Assembly: GCA_039881045.1 (NCBI GenBank)
Contig: JAYWVB010000024.1
Span: forward strand, 434,001 to 498,000
DNA: 64,000 bases
Direction: 5' to 3'
Source: Chaetomium olivaceum
Lineage: Eukaryota > Ascomycota > Sordariomycetes > Sordariales > Chaetomiaceae
Made by a program: the position numbers and the translations under genes. The notes under the pieces were generated by a model. It did not search any database. It was given only the letters and a program-made list of their open reading frames with translations, and was not told the DNA's origin. The first letter of the stretch is position 1. Each line of letters starts with the position of its first letter. Below are positions 21,539 through 31,805 of this stretch, one piece after another.

Positions 21539-22381
21539 GGTATGAGTCGAGAGTAGTTAGAATGGGTTGGGTTGCCAGTGGAGCTTCAGTGACGAGGAAA
21601 CAACAAAAGTGACGATGATTTCCTAGCGAAGCGAGCGGACAAGTGGAAGTTAATATGGACTTCTTTGACGGTAGCCCAGGAATGGTCTTGGGAAGAATGA
21701 ACCAAACACGGCCAACTGCTAGTTTCCGCCGGCTCGCTGACTCCGTCGACGCGCGTTTGATGTGGAAAGGAGAAGAGTCGACAACGGCGAGAAGCCGCCT
21801 CCGTAACGGAGAAGCATCATCGCAGTGGGGTGTACAACAAGCTCATGCCCCGATGCCACTGCTTGTGTCGATCAGGGTCCAGGGTGCCCCACTTGGACTT
21901 CGGGAAAGAGAGCATATCCTTCGTCCCAGGGTTTTGGATTACGACGCTACCCCAGCTCGCGCAGGTCGCAAGCTCCGTCCCTATTCAGCTTAGTGTGCGA
22001 GGTTGAGACATTCCCCACGGAACGGGTAGATGACCCATAGAACAATGAGCCACGCGGCGGTTGTGATCGATCTTTAGGACGGGAGCCGAGGACCGCCGGA
22101 GGCAATACCTCTTGCAAAGCAAATAAACCGAGGTGTTGCCCGGAAAGCATGCGTAAATGCACCTCACGCTTCCGTTGCCTTGGACCTTTCCAAGTCACCT
22201 GCCAGGCCGGATTCCACTCGCAAGGGAGGTGAGGTACCTTGATCGTCACTCGTGATTCACCGTCGAGGACACGAGCGGATTAAACCCGTGGATTAATATC
22301 GTGCTAAATAAAACTGGAGTTACAGAAAGACCCAAACCTGTTTTCAATTCCAAGTTGAAGGCAAAAACACATGATCCCAAG
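21539..22381. other. Intergenic, P450 promoter, nothing else recognised
   Basis: Short frames only. The left end is the presumptive P450 promoter and the right end is the 3' flank of the regulator gene. Confidence 0.4.
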
Positions 22382-24259
22382 TCAAGAGCCGATGATGTAT
22401 CCGAAATCCAGCACTGGGTTTCCATCTTGCGCTGGACCTGTCACTGCACATTGTGGTGGAGTATCTACCACCGGAGAAATGGTGTCTTCTGCCGAGCTTG
22501 GGCTCCATCCCACGGTCGGTTGTATCCACGAACGCAACGAGATCTGTTCCTGCGCCCACCTAGTTTTACTGATTTCCTCATCCCCCACGACTACCGCGGC
22601 CCGAATCCCGATGCCGGCGTTCAGCCGTGCCAAAATCTCCGTCGCCTTCTGGCTCTGCTCCGGCGTCACGTACGCACAAGATGACACCAGCCGGATCGAG
22701 TGGACAATGACTATGGCGGCAGCACCGTCGTGGGGGACGGTTCCAGGGAGGCCACCGGGAGTGACATCGCCGAGCGCGTATGGCACGGTCGCGAGGATGT
22801 CATCTATCACAGTAGCCACATCCATCTCAAGAAACGGGAGATACTCGTCCAGCGTCCCACCAACCCCATCCCCTTGTTCCTGCTGATAGTGGTGCGTAAT
22901 CATGCTCATCAGCAAGATGAGGCGTGCAGACCGGATCAAGATGATAGTGCAAGCCGTTTCCACGTCGTAGTGCGTCGTCCCTGATGCAACTTGTCCCAGT
23001 GCAGTCGGCGTCCCGAGCCCCTTGAACATGCTGTGCCAATAATCTGCGGCCTCGACATCCCAGCGGTGGAAATCATCAAGCGTTTCGGAGCATTTCTGTA
23101 TCACGGATAGTTGTTCTTCGGCGTCGAGATAAACACTTCCTGAAAGCAGTTTGTGTCGTAGCACCAGCGTCTTGGACATCATGCCAAGGGCGCGGAGTAG
23201 GGGGTCGAAGGCGCCCCAGGCGGTGGCAATGGCTCCAGGATCGACGTAGGTGTCGTCGTCCTGCAGAAACGAATAAACGTGCTGTCGAGGAGTCAATATT
23301 GCTTCATAGTAGGTGTGCCCAGCAGCAGCTGGGCTGACATGGAGGTACATCAGAACTTACCAACCGAATGAGAGCCAAGAATAAGAGCTCTGCTCCCCGA
23401 CTGGTCGCAATCTGCTCCGGCCCTCGTTTCTCCACGAGGTAATAAAGCCCAGGAGCATGCTCGCGGGGGCCACCGGTTTGTTCACCACAGATGTCGTTCA
23501 GCATGCACAGGAGCAAGACCGACGTTATGACTTTGTCGTCGGTGGCTTGCTCTTCGGATTGTATCAGGTTTTGTAGCATACGGATGGCGCGACTGTAATT
23601 CTCGTATGACTGAACGCGAAACTTCTCGCCGCCAAATTTGTTGTATGCCGCCATCTGGGCGACACTGAGGGTGGCCGCTTCCAGGAGGCCATGGCTGTGG
23701 GAGTCGTACAGACTGGGGAGGAAACTCAAGTGACCCGGGAATCCATCGTCTCGGTTTGGCGAGACAAAACGATGGATGAAATAGAACAGAGAGACGTGGT
23801 CGTAGCAAGGATCGGGTGCGCGAGGAAGACCTTGGATTAAGGTGAGGTTCTTAGCGCCTTGTTGTTGCGGTGTCGGCAGAAGAGCTGATATTGGTTGTTG
23901 TTTCCGCCGTTGTCGTTGTTCACCGGCCCTTCCGGCCACGCCGGATTGTGGAGAGCTTTTGCGTCTCGGGGTCTTGCTCGCCTGCTCTTGTTTGCCTTCC
24001 TGTGCCGTAGCGGAACCACCAACCGCGACAGAGCCGGGGCTTGAGCGGTGTCGAAACTGGAACTGATCCGTGTATCCAGTGCATGGTTTGCCGTAGATTA
24101 AGCAACGGCGACATGATGGTCTGGCTTCGTCGCACTTTTAGCCACTGGCAGTTAGTCCCTCCGTCAAGCGGGTCAGGGGGGCCATCCAACGGCACAAACC
24201 TTTACTTTCCGCTGGCGACAGCGCAAACAACCCCTGCTAAAGTGTCCTGGAAATACCAT
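22382..24259 (-). CDS. Zn(II)2Cys6 fungal-specific transcription factor
   Basis: Three exons: 24259-24200, 24134-23361 and 23281-22382; introns 65 bp (24135-24199) and 79 bp (23282-23360); 577 residues. The binuclear zinc cluster has perfect spacing: C11-x2-C14-x6-C21-x6-C28-x2-C31-x6-C38. The first intron falls inside the cluster, just before C21, in the conserved RQRKVK-C position. A basic Ser/Gln-rich linker (TPRRKSS, RQRRKQQP) leads into a fungal transcription-factor middle region (LYDSHSHGLLEAATLSVAQ, LLLCMLNDICGEQTGG) typical of Zn2Cys6 regulators with a large C-terminal helical domain. It stands between the minus-strand oxidases and the plus-strand SDR/esterase/BVMO set, so it is the obvious candidate pathway regulator. 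The start at MVFPGHFSRGC leaves the cluster close to the N-terminus, as is usual. Confidence 0.9.
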
Positions 24260-24795
24260 CGTTCCCAGCTCAAACAAACCCAGAGCCGGAAGCGGGCGAT
24301 ATGGAACCGTTGCAATGCCGAAAGGTGGAGGAGGTGGGAGAATATTGGGCCGAGTACAAATCTGGGGAAAGGCCGAGTTTGCGACGCCAGCACCACCGCG
24401 TCGACAACTGGCGAAAGGCAAGCGCGTCACTCTGCTGGTACCTTACTCAGGTTGGTTTAGCTTGCGATGCATGCCGAGGTTGTATCCGGACTAGCATCCC
24501 AGCCCGATGGAGCATTGTTGCAGATCCTTTCAGGGGGGGTTGCCGAGGGGCATCTTCGACATCTGCGCAACACCAGAAACACAGTTCCGTGAACACGTTG
24601 AATCGTGAAGAGGAATGGTGTATATCTAGACTAGATAATGTGAAACCAACTCTGATGTGTTCCGTATTGCTGAATAGCGTTCTCGCCCGCTACCCACTTT
24701 GCTAAGTTTCATCACTATTCGTCCTCCACCCATCTCACCAACCCAACATCCTCAAGAATACTAGCAACTCGTCCTTTTGATCCCATCCCCTTACC
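24260..24795. promoter_or_regulatory. Divergent promoter region between regulator and SDR
   Basis: A 536-bp gap between divergently transcribed genes, with no credible coding frame. It should contain both promoters. CT-rich leader sequence precedes the SDR start (CCTCCACCCATCTCACCAAC, near 24723). Specific Zn2Cys6 CGG-type half-sites cannot be assigned with confidence by eye. Confidence 0.6.
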
Positions 24796-25884
24796 ATGGC
24801 TTCTTTTCTCTACTCTCCCGTTATCGACATGATAGCTTCTTTGGGTCGGGTCATCCTCTCGCCTGTCTTGTCGGGCCCAATCCTTGTGTCCATCACGTAC
24901 TACCCCGATACTGTGCGCCGCCTCATCGCCTCGGCCGCCAAATTTCTCCCGGAGCAGGTCATGACGTCGGTCTTATCCCTACCGCCACATGTTGCGACAA
25001 CTACTTTACGGGTTCTCGCCGTGTTGAGCCTTGTCCGCTCAGTGAACGGGGCGTTAAACACCATGGCTTCGAACTCTTGGCGGCTCACTGCGGCAAAAGG
25101 ATGGGACTGGCCAAACGAAGTTGCCGTGGTCACAGGAGGTTCGAGCGGGATTGGGAAGGGTATTGTTGAGGGGCTCGTCGCCCTCGGTGCTCGCGTCGCC
25201 GTATTGGACATCCAGGACTTGCCCAAGGAGTTGCAAGGGAACGCACGCATCCGGTTTTTCCACTGCGACGTGACGTCGGCTGAATCTGTGGCGGCAGCGG
25301 CAGAGGCAGTCCGCAACGAGTTTGGGCATCCCTCCATTCTCGTCAACAACGCGGGGATCGCCCGGCCCATGCCCATTCTCAAGACACCAGAGGAGTACCT
25401 CCGTAAGATATTCGGCGTCAATGTCATGTCCCTGTGGTTCACGACGCAGCAATTCCTTCCCCCGATGATCCAGCTCAACAAGGGCCACATTGTGACTGTG
25501 GCGAGCATCGCGTCTTTTGTCGCTCTCGCCACGGCTGCTGATTATTCGGCAACAAAGGCCGGCGCCCTGGCCTTTCACGAGTCGCTCGCATCTGAGATCA
25601 AACATCAATACAAAGCCCCGAGCGTTCTCACATCCGTAATCCACCCAAACTTTGTCCGGACGCCACTCCTTGACGGGTTTTCTGGTCGCCTTGAGCGCGC
25701 TGGAGTCCGGATGCTCACAAGCGATAGGATTGCGGATGAGGTGGTCGCTCAAATCAAAAGCCGGAGGGGTGGTCAACTGGTGATCCCGAGCTCGGCCACC
25801 GGCATATCCGCAATCAGGGGCTGGCCGACATGGCTCCAGGAGTTTGTGCGCGATGCTGTCGCGAAGGGGGCAGTGAAGCCGTAA
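24796..25884 (+). CDS. Short-chain dehydrogenase/reductase with N-terminal membrane region
   Basis: A single intronless frame of 362 codons; the start context is TTACCATGG. The N-terminal ~80 residues are hydrophobic (SPVLSGPILVSITYYP, TTLRVLAVLSLV) and probably a membrane anchor. A classical SDR domain follows: TGGSSGIG at 113-120 (cofactor loop), D138 after the second strand (AVLDIQ, suggesting NAD), CDVT at 157-160, NNAG at 184-187, and the triad Ser237, Tyr250, Lys254 (ADYSATKAG). This layout is like membrane-bound retinol/17-beta-hydroxysteroid dehydrogenase-type enzymes, which interconvert hydrophobic secondary alcohols and ketones. It is followed on the same strand by an esterase and a Baeyer-Villiger monooxygenase, also intronless. 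Making the ketone for that monooxygenase is the inferred role. Confidence 0.9.
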   Translation: MASFLYSPVIDMIASLGRVILSPVLSGPILVSITYYPDTVRRLIASAAKFLPEQVMTSVLSLPPHVATTTLRVLAVLSLVRSVNGALNTMASNSWRLTAAKGWDWPNEVAVVTGGSSGIGKGIVEGLVALGARVAVLDIQDLPKELQGNARIRFFHCDVTSAESVAAAAEAVRNEFGHPSILVNNAGIARPMPILKTPEEYLRKIFGVNVMSLWFTTQQFLPPMIQLNKGHIVTVASIASFVALATAADYSATKAGALAFHESLASEIKHQYKAPSVLTSVIHPNFVRTPLLDGFSGRLERAGVRMLTSDRIADEVVAQIKSRRGGQLVIPSSATGISAIRGWPTWLQEFVRDAVAKGAVKP

Positions 25885-26337
25885 CGAAGGTAGCGCTCTG
25901 GCACTGGCGGAAGATAAGATTGCGTAAGTGAAAGTTGGAACGAACAGAACACATAAACGGCCAAAATTCAAGCTTCTGCTTAAGTTACTTTGTGCTGAGT
26001 TGTCTGGTTCTTTTGGACATTTCTGATCTTTAACGATGGCATAAACCCTGAATGATATTGGGAGGTACTGGGATAGAATCAACATGATAAGACATTAAAT
26101 CAGCTGTGATATCACCATACTATGTTTCACATTTCTCCGTTCATGTCCCAAGGCAAATCAGGAGCAGTCAGCCACAATCGGTAAGCACCATGATGGACCC
26201 CGGTCCATGGCCCCGTTCTCCCCTCCCTGCCACTGGGCCCAGAAAGTATAGAAAGATGGAACCTCACCCATCACTGAATCTAACCACCTCAGACACTACC
26301 TATCAGCCTCCCAATCTGCCATCCGAACAATTGCAAC
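25885..26337. other. Intergenic between SDR and esterase
   Basis: 453 bp with no supported gene; it holds the SDR 3' UTR and the esterase promoter. Confidence 0.5.
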
Positions 26338-27522
26338 ATGGGGAAGACACCAGCACCAAAGGCAAGTGCTCTTCAGGTTTCCACCAGGAGCGCCTCCCGC
26401 GTGATGCTCTTATTCATGTACTTCTACACCCTCTTGACGACCCCATTTCTGCTCGCTCATTTTACGTTCGACATACTTTTGACCTTGCTCCCATGGACAC
26501 GACCCACGAAAGAGTGGTCACTGAATCAAGCGGCCCGTATGCGGGTAGTCAGGCTGGTTCTCCTCTACTGGTCCCGCCTGCGCTGGGGAGACCGACTGAC
26601 ACTCCGCCCCGGCGGCGAACGCAACCGATTCGAAGTGATGCACCCACGATCACCGAAACTTTACAGAGGACCCCTTTCAGATGCGATGATCCAGCCAGAG
26701 GCCATCGGCACAACCTGGACACCAGCACGGCCACCACCCCCGGCATTGGTACGACCGGAGCTCACTGTGGTGCTGCACTTCCACGGTGGTGGATTTGCCA
26801 TCGGGAACGGGCGTGATGAGGACACCGGATATCTAGCTCAGACCCTGATTCAACACATGGGCTGCAGACTCGTTTGCACACCCCAATATCGGCTCTCGAG
26901 CGGCAGGAACGGGCGGTTCCCAGCCCCGGTGCAAGACGCGCTGACGTCCTATCTCTGGCTCCTCCGAGAAAAAGGTATCCCCGCTCGTCAGGTCATTTTC
27001 TCGGGCGACTCAGCGGGCGGCAACATTGCTCTCGGCTTGTTGCGCTACATCTACGAACACGGCGCCGAGCTAGACATCCCGGCCCCGGGCGCCGTTGCGC
27101 TTTGGTCGCCGTGGGTAGACGTGGCAGGGGCTATCGATCAAGACATGCGTCAATCGCCCAACTACAAGACTGACTACCTCAACAAGGAATTTGGCTACTG
27201 GGGCGCCGCAACCGTGTCCGAGGGAGCTGACCCTTCGGGACCATATCTCTCCTCACTTCACCACCCGTTCAAACCACCCATGGCGGACATGCCCATGTTT
27301 CTCCACGGGGGTGACCGAGAGGTGCTTTGGGACGACATACAGGTCTTTGCGCAACGCTATAAGACCATTGGCTGGAAGGTGCACCTGGGCGTGTCCAAAC
27401 ATTGCCCTCATGACATTCTTTTGCTAGGATCTCGGCTCGGGTTTGAGAACGAGGCCGAGGAGGCAGCGAAGGAGGCGGGCAAGTTCTTCTCGACAACGGC
27501 AAACATGAAGCTGAGCTGCTAA
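26338..27522 (+). CDS. HSL-family alpha/beta hydrolase (esterase), membrane-anchored
   Basis: A single intronless frame of 394 codons. The N-terminal region contains a hydrophobic hairpin (VMLLFMYFYTLLTTPFLLAH and FDILLTLLPW), probably anchoring the enzyme in a membrane. The hormone-sensitive-lipase signature is complete: oxyanion-hole HGGGF at 149-153, nucleophile motif GDSAGG at 223-228 with Ser225, acid Asp326 (GGDREV) and base His358 (CPHDI). Such enzymes hydrolyse short- to medium-chain or sterol-type esters. Located between an SDR and a BVMO on one strand, it would naturally cleave the ester or lactone that the BVMO forms. No signal peptide is obvious. A plus-strand frame at 26106-26816 overlaps it and is a shadow. 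Confidence 0.9.
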   Translation: MGKTPAPKASALQVSTRSASRVMLLFMYFYTLLTTPFLLAHFTFDILLTLLPWTRPTKEWSLNQAARMRVVRLVLLYWSRLRWGDRLTLRPGGERNRFEVMHPRSPKLYRGPLSDAMIQPEAIGTTWTPARPPPPALVRPELTVVLHFHGGGFAIGNGRDEDTGYLAQTLIQHMGCRLVCTPQYRLSSGRNGRFPAPVQDALTSYLWLLREKGIPARQVIFSGDSAGGNIALGLLRYIYEHGAELDIPAPGAVALWSPWVDVAGAIDQDMRQSPNYKTDYLNKEFGYWGAATVSEGADPSGPYLSSLHHPFKPPMADMPMFLHGGDREVLWDDIQVFAQRYKTIGWKVHLGVSKHCPHDILLLGSRLGFENEAEEAAKEAGKFFSTTANMKLSC

Positions 27523-28392
27523 TAACCGGGATTTATCTGGTTTGGGGAGGGGAGGGAGGGGCTCGGGAATGGGACCGGTGGGCCTACTCTGTGAAGTATC
27601 TCTGAAATGGAATAGCTTCCGAGAAGATGAATTTGGGAATACAGCCTACGCAGTCAAACCGATCCGGCATCGTGCTCATGGCCGCACATGCTTCATGCAT
27701 CTCAAAAAGACACTCCGAGGTAGGTTGTGTTGTTCTCAAGGTAACGGAAAGATGACCACGGTAGGAGAGTCGAAGCCAGAGCCGAGGTATTGTGTAAAGG
27801 GTAGTCTCAAGCATTGGCCTGTGGGGTATTGGAGTCATGCGGGGTGGAGGACGGCATGCGGGAAGCGCAGAAACTGTAACGTTAGTACAGTGTCGGCTAG
27901 TTTAACTTGGACTGTGCTCACTTCTGGCATGGTTTCCGAGCTGGTCCGCGATGATGTCAAATAGGTCGTGGCTCAAGATTCGGAGATCGGTATCGGATGC
28001 TAGGCCGCCTTGGGATGAACTTCAGACTCGGCGGCCAGTTATCACCAATTGTATCACAGAGAATGTTCCGAGTAGGAGACCCCGGCTAGGCATTCGAGCC
28101 CAAACTCGACTCGGTTTGCGACCCCTGAGTTCTGTGGAGTTCCTGGCACCACGCAACGTGGAGTGTCATTCGGAAGAGCTCCGGAACCTGGCGATCAACT
28201 TGCGAAGTGCATCGGGACTTACCCGGACAGAGAGGTACGCGGCCCTGACGAAACCGATCACGCATGGCTGGCGATGAAATTTTGTCTAGGAAGAGATCTA
28301 GTACATCAAGCTAAAGCCCAAGCTACACTCTCAGATACATTCCTAAGTTCCATCACCCCCTTGCACATCTTCCTGAACCTCACTGCACCGCA
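27523..28392. other. Intergenic between esterase and BVMO
   Basis: 870 bp with several short frames lacking protein-like composition; presumed terminator of the esterase and promoter of the BVMO. Confidence 0.45.
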
Positions 28393-29868
28393 ATGGCAAA
28401 CGGCAACCCCGGCGGACTGCCGACTAACGGCATGTTCTTTGACACGATCATCATCGGTGCTGGCATCTCGGGCATCAACGCCGCCTACCGAATCCAAACC
28501 GAAGGACCAGCTGGCACAAGCTACGCCATTTTAGAAGGACGGGACACTCTCGGTGGCACTTGGGACTTGTTTCGTTACCCGGGCATCCGCTCAGATTCGG
28601 ATATCTTTACTTTTGGGTTCCCCTGGAGCCCGTGGAAGCATAATGTCTCGCTTGCGTCTGCCGACCAAATCAGAACTTATATGAGGCAGTCGGCCGAGTC
28701 TCAAGGCATCGATCAGCACATCCTTTACCGCCACAGCGTGGTGTCGGCAAACTGGAGCTCAGCGGACAAAAATTGGGAGTTGCAGGTTCAAGTGAGCGGA
28801 AAAAACAAGCGCCTCACTATCCGGTCACGGTTCTTGCTCCTGGGCACGGGCTACTACGACTACGAAAAGCCCCTGGAAACGACGATCCCCGGCCTTGAGA
28901 ATTTTGCGGGACGGGTTATTCATCCACAATTCTGGCCCGAGGACTACGACTACACTGACAAGACGGTCGTGATAATTGGCAGCGGCGCCACGGCGGTGAC
29001 CGTCCTCCCTGCCATGGCCGAAAAGGCAAAACAGGTCACCATGCTGCAGAGAAGCCCCGGCTACGTATTTTCGCTTCCGTCGAACAGCATCATAACAGCA
29101 CTGCTTTTCGCGATCCTCCCTATCAGCATTGCTCACTATCTCAACCGCATCATGTGGCTTCTCAGGAGCCACCTGACGACCGTTCTCTGCCGGACGTGGC
29201 CCGGGTTGGCCAAGCGAATCATCAAATACGCCACAGTCAAGCAGCTGCCGCCGGACATCCCATGGGACCCCAACTTCAAACCCCGGTACAACCCCTGGGA
29301 GCAGCGTTTCTGCGCTTGTGTCGACGGTGACTTTTTTGCCGCTCTCCGCTCCGGCAAAGGCAACGTGGTTACGGGCACGATCAGAACCGTTACAGAAAAG
29401 ACCATCGAGTTGAACTCGGGCGAGAGGCTCCAACCGGACCTGATCGTCACCGCCACAGGGCTCAAGCTTCGGTTTGGTGGTGGGATCCGTTTCGCGGTGG
29501 ACGGCCAGCCCTTCGAGTGGTCGGACAAATTCGCGTGGAGGGCGGCCATGCTTGAAGGTGTGCCTAACATGGTCTTCCTCACCGGCTACGAGACGGCGTC
29601 TTGGACGTTGGGCGCAGATGTCAGTGCTCGGCTGTTCGTGCGCATCCTCCGGGAGATGAAAAAGAGGGAGGCCACGGTGGCGGTTCCGCGACCATCGCGG
29701 TCGATGCCGGATAAGCCCATGATGAGCTTAAGTTCCACGTACCTCAAGACGGTCAGGGAGGTGCTGCCCAAAGCAGGAACAGGGGTTTGGGCAGCAAAGA
29801 CGAATTACTTTGCGGACATGGCGAGGGCAAAATGGGGCAGCATATCCGCAGATTTGGAGTATTCTTAA
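28393..29868 (+). CDS. Baeyer-Villiger flavin monooxygenase (EthA/MymA-like)
   Basis: A single intronless frame of 491 codons. The FAD motif GAGISG lies at 22-27 and is followed by the family-typical LEGRDTLGGTWDLFRYPGIR and SDSDIFTFGF. The BVMO fingerprint FxGxxxHxxxWP is present as FAGRVIHPQFWP starting at residue 171. The NADPH motif IGSGATAV follows, and the second fingerprint region ends in ATGLKLRFGG. These motifs are those of the EthA/MymA branch, which inserts oxygen next to the carbonyl of ketones to make esters and also S-oxidises some compounds. Length matches the family (about 490). Upstream on the same strand sit an SDR and an esterase. Lack of introns is notable next to multi-exon neighbours. 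Confidence 0.92.
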   Translation: MANGNPGGLPTNGMFFDTIIIGAGISGINAAYRIQTEGPAGTSYAILEGRDTLGGTWDLFRYPGIRSDSDIFTFGFPWSPWKHNVSLASADQIRTYMRQSAESQGIDQHILYRHSVVSANWSSADKNWELQVQVSGKNKRLTIRSRFLLLGTGYYDYEKPLETTIPGLENFAGRVIHPQFWPEDYDYTDKTVVIIGSGATAVTVLPAMAEKAKQVTMLQRSPGYVFSLPSNSIITALLFAILPISIAHYLNRIMWLLRSHLTTVLCRTWPGLAKRIIKYATVKQLPPDIPWDPNFKPRYNPWEQRFCACVDGDFFAALRSGKGNVVTGTIRTVTEKTIELNSGERLQPDLIVTATGLKLRFGGGIRFAVDGQPFEWSDKFAWRAAMLEGVPNMVFLTGYETASWTLGADVSARLFVRILREMKKREATVAVPRPSRSMPDKPMMSLSSTYLKTVREVLPKAGTGVWAAKTNYFADMARAKWGSISADLEYS

Positions 29869-30575
29869 GCATCAGTGCAAATAGGGGTAATTAGGCCTAT
29901 CCACGTACTTTGAGTACATACAACATAATTCTGATCCTCTGCATTCTCTTCCCTGTTTCGCTAATTACAACCCTCTTGGGGGCTTTGGGTCTCGCGTTCC
30001 CGCGCCGACAATGATGTCAACATGTACATTGTACATACCTGGGTATTAGTGCCCACGCTCCCACGATATGCCCACAATCCCGATATATTGTCTAACCACA
30101 CGTGCGTCGCCGTTGCCATCTGCGGCTGTCACCTTTCCCCTCATTCCCCGCGCCTGTCCAGGCTGGTCAGGCTCCACTCGTTCACGATTGGGGTTCGAGA
30201 ATCCTCACCTGAGTTGCGGGGTGCAGGGGCGGACGGTGATCTTCATGTACTGTACAATAGTGGAGCGACGCCTCTGTCCGGATTTGGGGTTCCCTTCCGA
30301 GCCTGAGCCGCCTGCATCGCGGTTCAAGGCACCACAGAACTACTTTGACGCATGAAATTTCGGGTCCATTCATGAGTATCGTAACTCACTGCTCGGGGCG
30401 AACGGAGGACGATAAGTCCAGGATTCTCAAACACATCGACATCTTGTGAATCGATTCGACTTGTCTCCCTAAATACCTGCTGCCGGGCTGCTCATCCCGA
30501 ACCTTCTGCTTCACCGCTCTTAAGTTTCTTCCCTGACAACTTACCATCTCCAAATCCGAACCCCAAAAGATCACG
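29869..30575. other. Intergenic between BVMO and Sec14-like gene
   Basis: 707 bp with no supported gene; a CT-rich leader precedes the Sec14-like start. A short palindromic TGTACATTGTACA is near 30022-30034. Confidence 0.45.
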
Positions 30576-31805
30576 ATGTCTGACAAACCCGCGACGGCCC
30601 TCTCCGGGTACCTTGGTAACCTTAGTATCGAGGAGGAGGGTAAGTTACAGGAAGTATGGGTCCATCTTCTCCGGCTTTGCGGTGTTGAGGAAAGTGCCAA
30701 ACTCGAGACGCCAAACCGGACAAATGAGTTCCGGGAACACCTGAGCGACAAGTCGGCCGATATTTTCCGGCATCGACTATGGACATTCATACTCGCAGAT
30801 CATCCCGATGTTTTGGTGCTTCGCTTCCTCCGTGCCCGCAAATGGGATGTGGAAAAGGCGGTGGTCATGTTGGTGTCCGCCCTCAACTGGCGCCACGAGC
30901 GGCGGCTCGAGGATGACATTGTGCGCAAAGGAGACAGCGTCGGTCTGGCAGAAATTCAATCGGCCGACAAAAAAAGCTTCATATCCCAATACCACTCGGG
31001 GAAGGCCTACATTCGCGGCTCGGATAAGGAGGGCCGCCCCGTGTTCATCATCAAGGTTCGCCTGCACGACCCGAAACTTCAGTCGCCCGAATCCATGGAA
31101 ACATTCGTGCTGCACAACATTGAGACCATCAGGACCATGATCCGGCACCCAAATGAGAAGTCCTGCCTTCTTTTCGATCTCACTGGCTTTGGGCTGAAGA
31201 ACATGGACTTTCACGTGGTCAAGTTTCTGGTCCAAGTTTTCGAGGCAAGATATCCGGAATATCTGGGCGTAGTGCTTGTTCACAACGCACCATTTGTGTT
31301 CTGGGGTTTGTCCTTCTTGCCCCAGCTTATTTGGAACGTCTTGACGCTAATGGCATGCAATACAGGCATCTGGAAGATGATCCAACCATGGCTGGACCCA
31401 GTCATCGCATCCAAGATCAATTTCACAAGCAGCAATAAAGATCTCACCCGCTTCATTGCGCAAGAAAACCTGCAGAAATGTTACGGTGGCCAGGACAATT
31501 GGGAGTACAAGTACATCGAGCCGGCACAAGGAGAGGGCGCGCGAATGGGGTCGGAAAAGAAGCTGCAGGTGGAAGCTGATCGAACCGTGCTTCTGCGCCA
31601 GTTTGAACAACTCTCCCTCGAATGGGTGCAGCTGAAGCCTGACTCGCCCGATGCAACGCGGAAGGTGACGGAGAGACGCGAGCTGGCAGAACAGTTGCGG
31701 GACAATTACTGGCGTCTGGACCCCTTCGTCCGGGCCAGAACCTGCTATGACCGAGCAGGCGTAATCAACGATCGCGGTGAAGTAGACTACAGAGCGGCAA
31801 AATAA
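30576..31805 (+). CDS. Sec14-like CRAL-TRIO lipid-transfer protein
   Basis: Read as two exons, 30576-31305 and 31366-31805, with a 60-bp intron (31306-31365; GTTTGT...CTAATG...ACAG). The spliced protein has 389 residues. The intron is a multiple of three without a stop, so an unspliced frame also stays open, but it would insert about 20 residues into the conserved FVFWG-IWKMIQPWLDP segment. Domains: a CRAL-TRIO N-terminal helical part with LVLRFLRARKWDVEKA, then the lipid-binding fold with LLFDLTGFGLKNMD, VKFLVQVFEARYPEYLG and VIASKINFTSS. Such proteins move phosphatidylinositol or other lipids between membranes. There is no signal or membrane helix. It follows the BVMO on the same strand and may be part of the cluster or a flank. 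Confidence 0.88.
   Translation: MSDKPATALSGYLGNLSIEEEGKLQEVWVHLLRLCGVEESAKLETPNRTNEFREHLSDKSADIFRHRLWTFILADHPDVLVLRFLRARKWDVEKAVVMLVSALNWRHERRLEDDIVRKGDSVGLAEIQSADKKSFISQYHSGKAYIRGSDKEGRPVFIIKVRLHDPKLQSPESMETFVLHNIETIRTMIRHPNEKSCLLFDLTGFGLKNMDFHVVKFLVQVFEARYPEYLGVVLVHNAPFVFWGLSFLPQLIWNVLTLMACNTGIWKMIQPWLDPVIASKINFTSSNKDLTRFIAQENLQKCYGGQDNWEYKYIEPAQGEGARMGSEKKLQVEADRTVLLRQFEQLSLEWVQLKPDSPDATRKVTERRELAEQLRDNYWRLDPFVRARTCYDRAGVINDRGEVDYRAAK

Noticed and set aside
26106..26816. 236-codon plus-strand ORF overlapping the esterase start
   Set aside because: Different frame from the HGGGF/GDSAGG esterase; Pro/Thr/Arg-rich shadow.
17121..31805. Classical secondary-metabolite biosynthetic cluster
   Set aside because: No PKS, NRPS, terpene cyclase, DMATS or dedicated exporter is present in the window; described instead as an oxidative tailoring or catabolic set.
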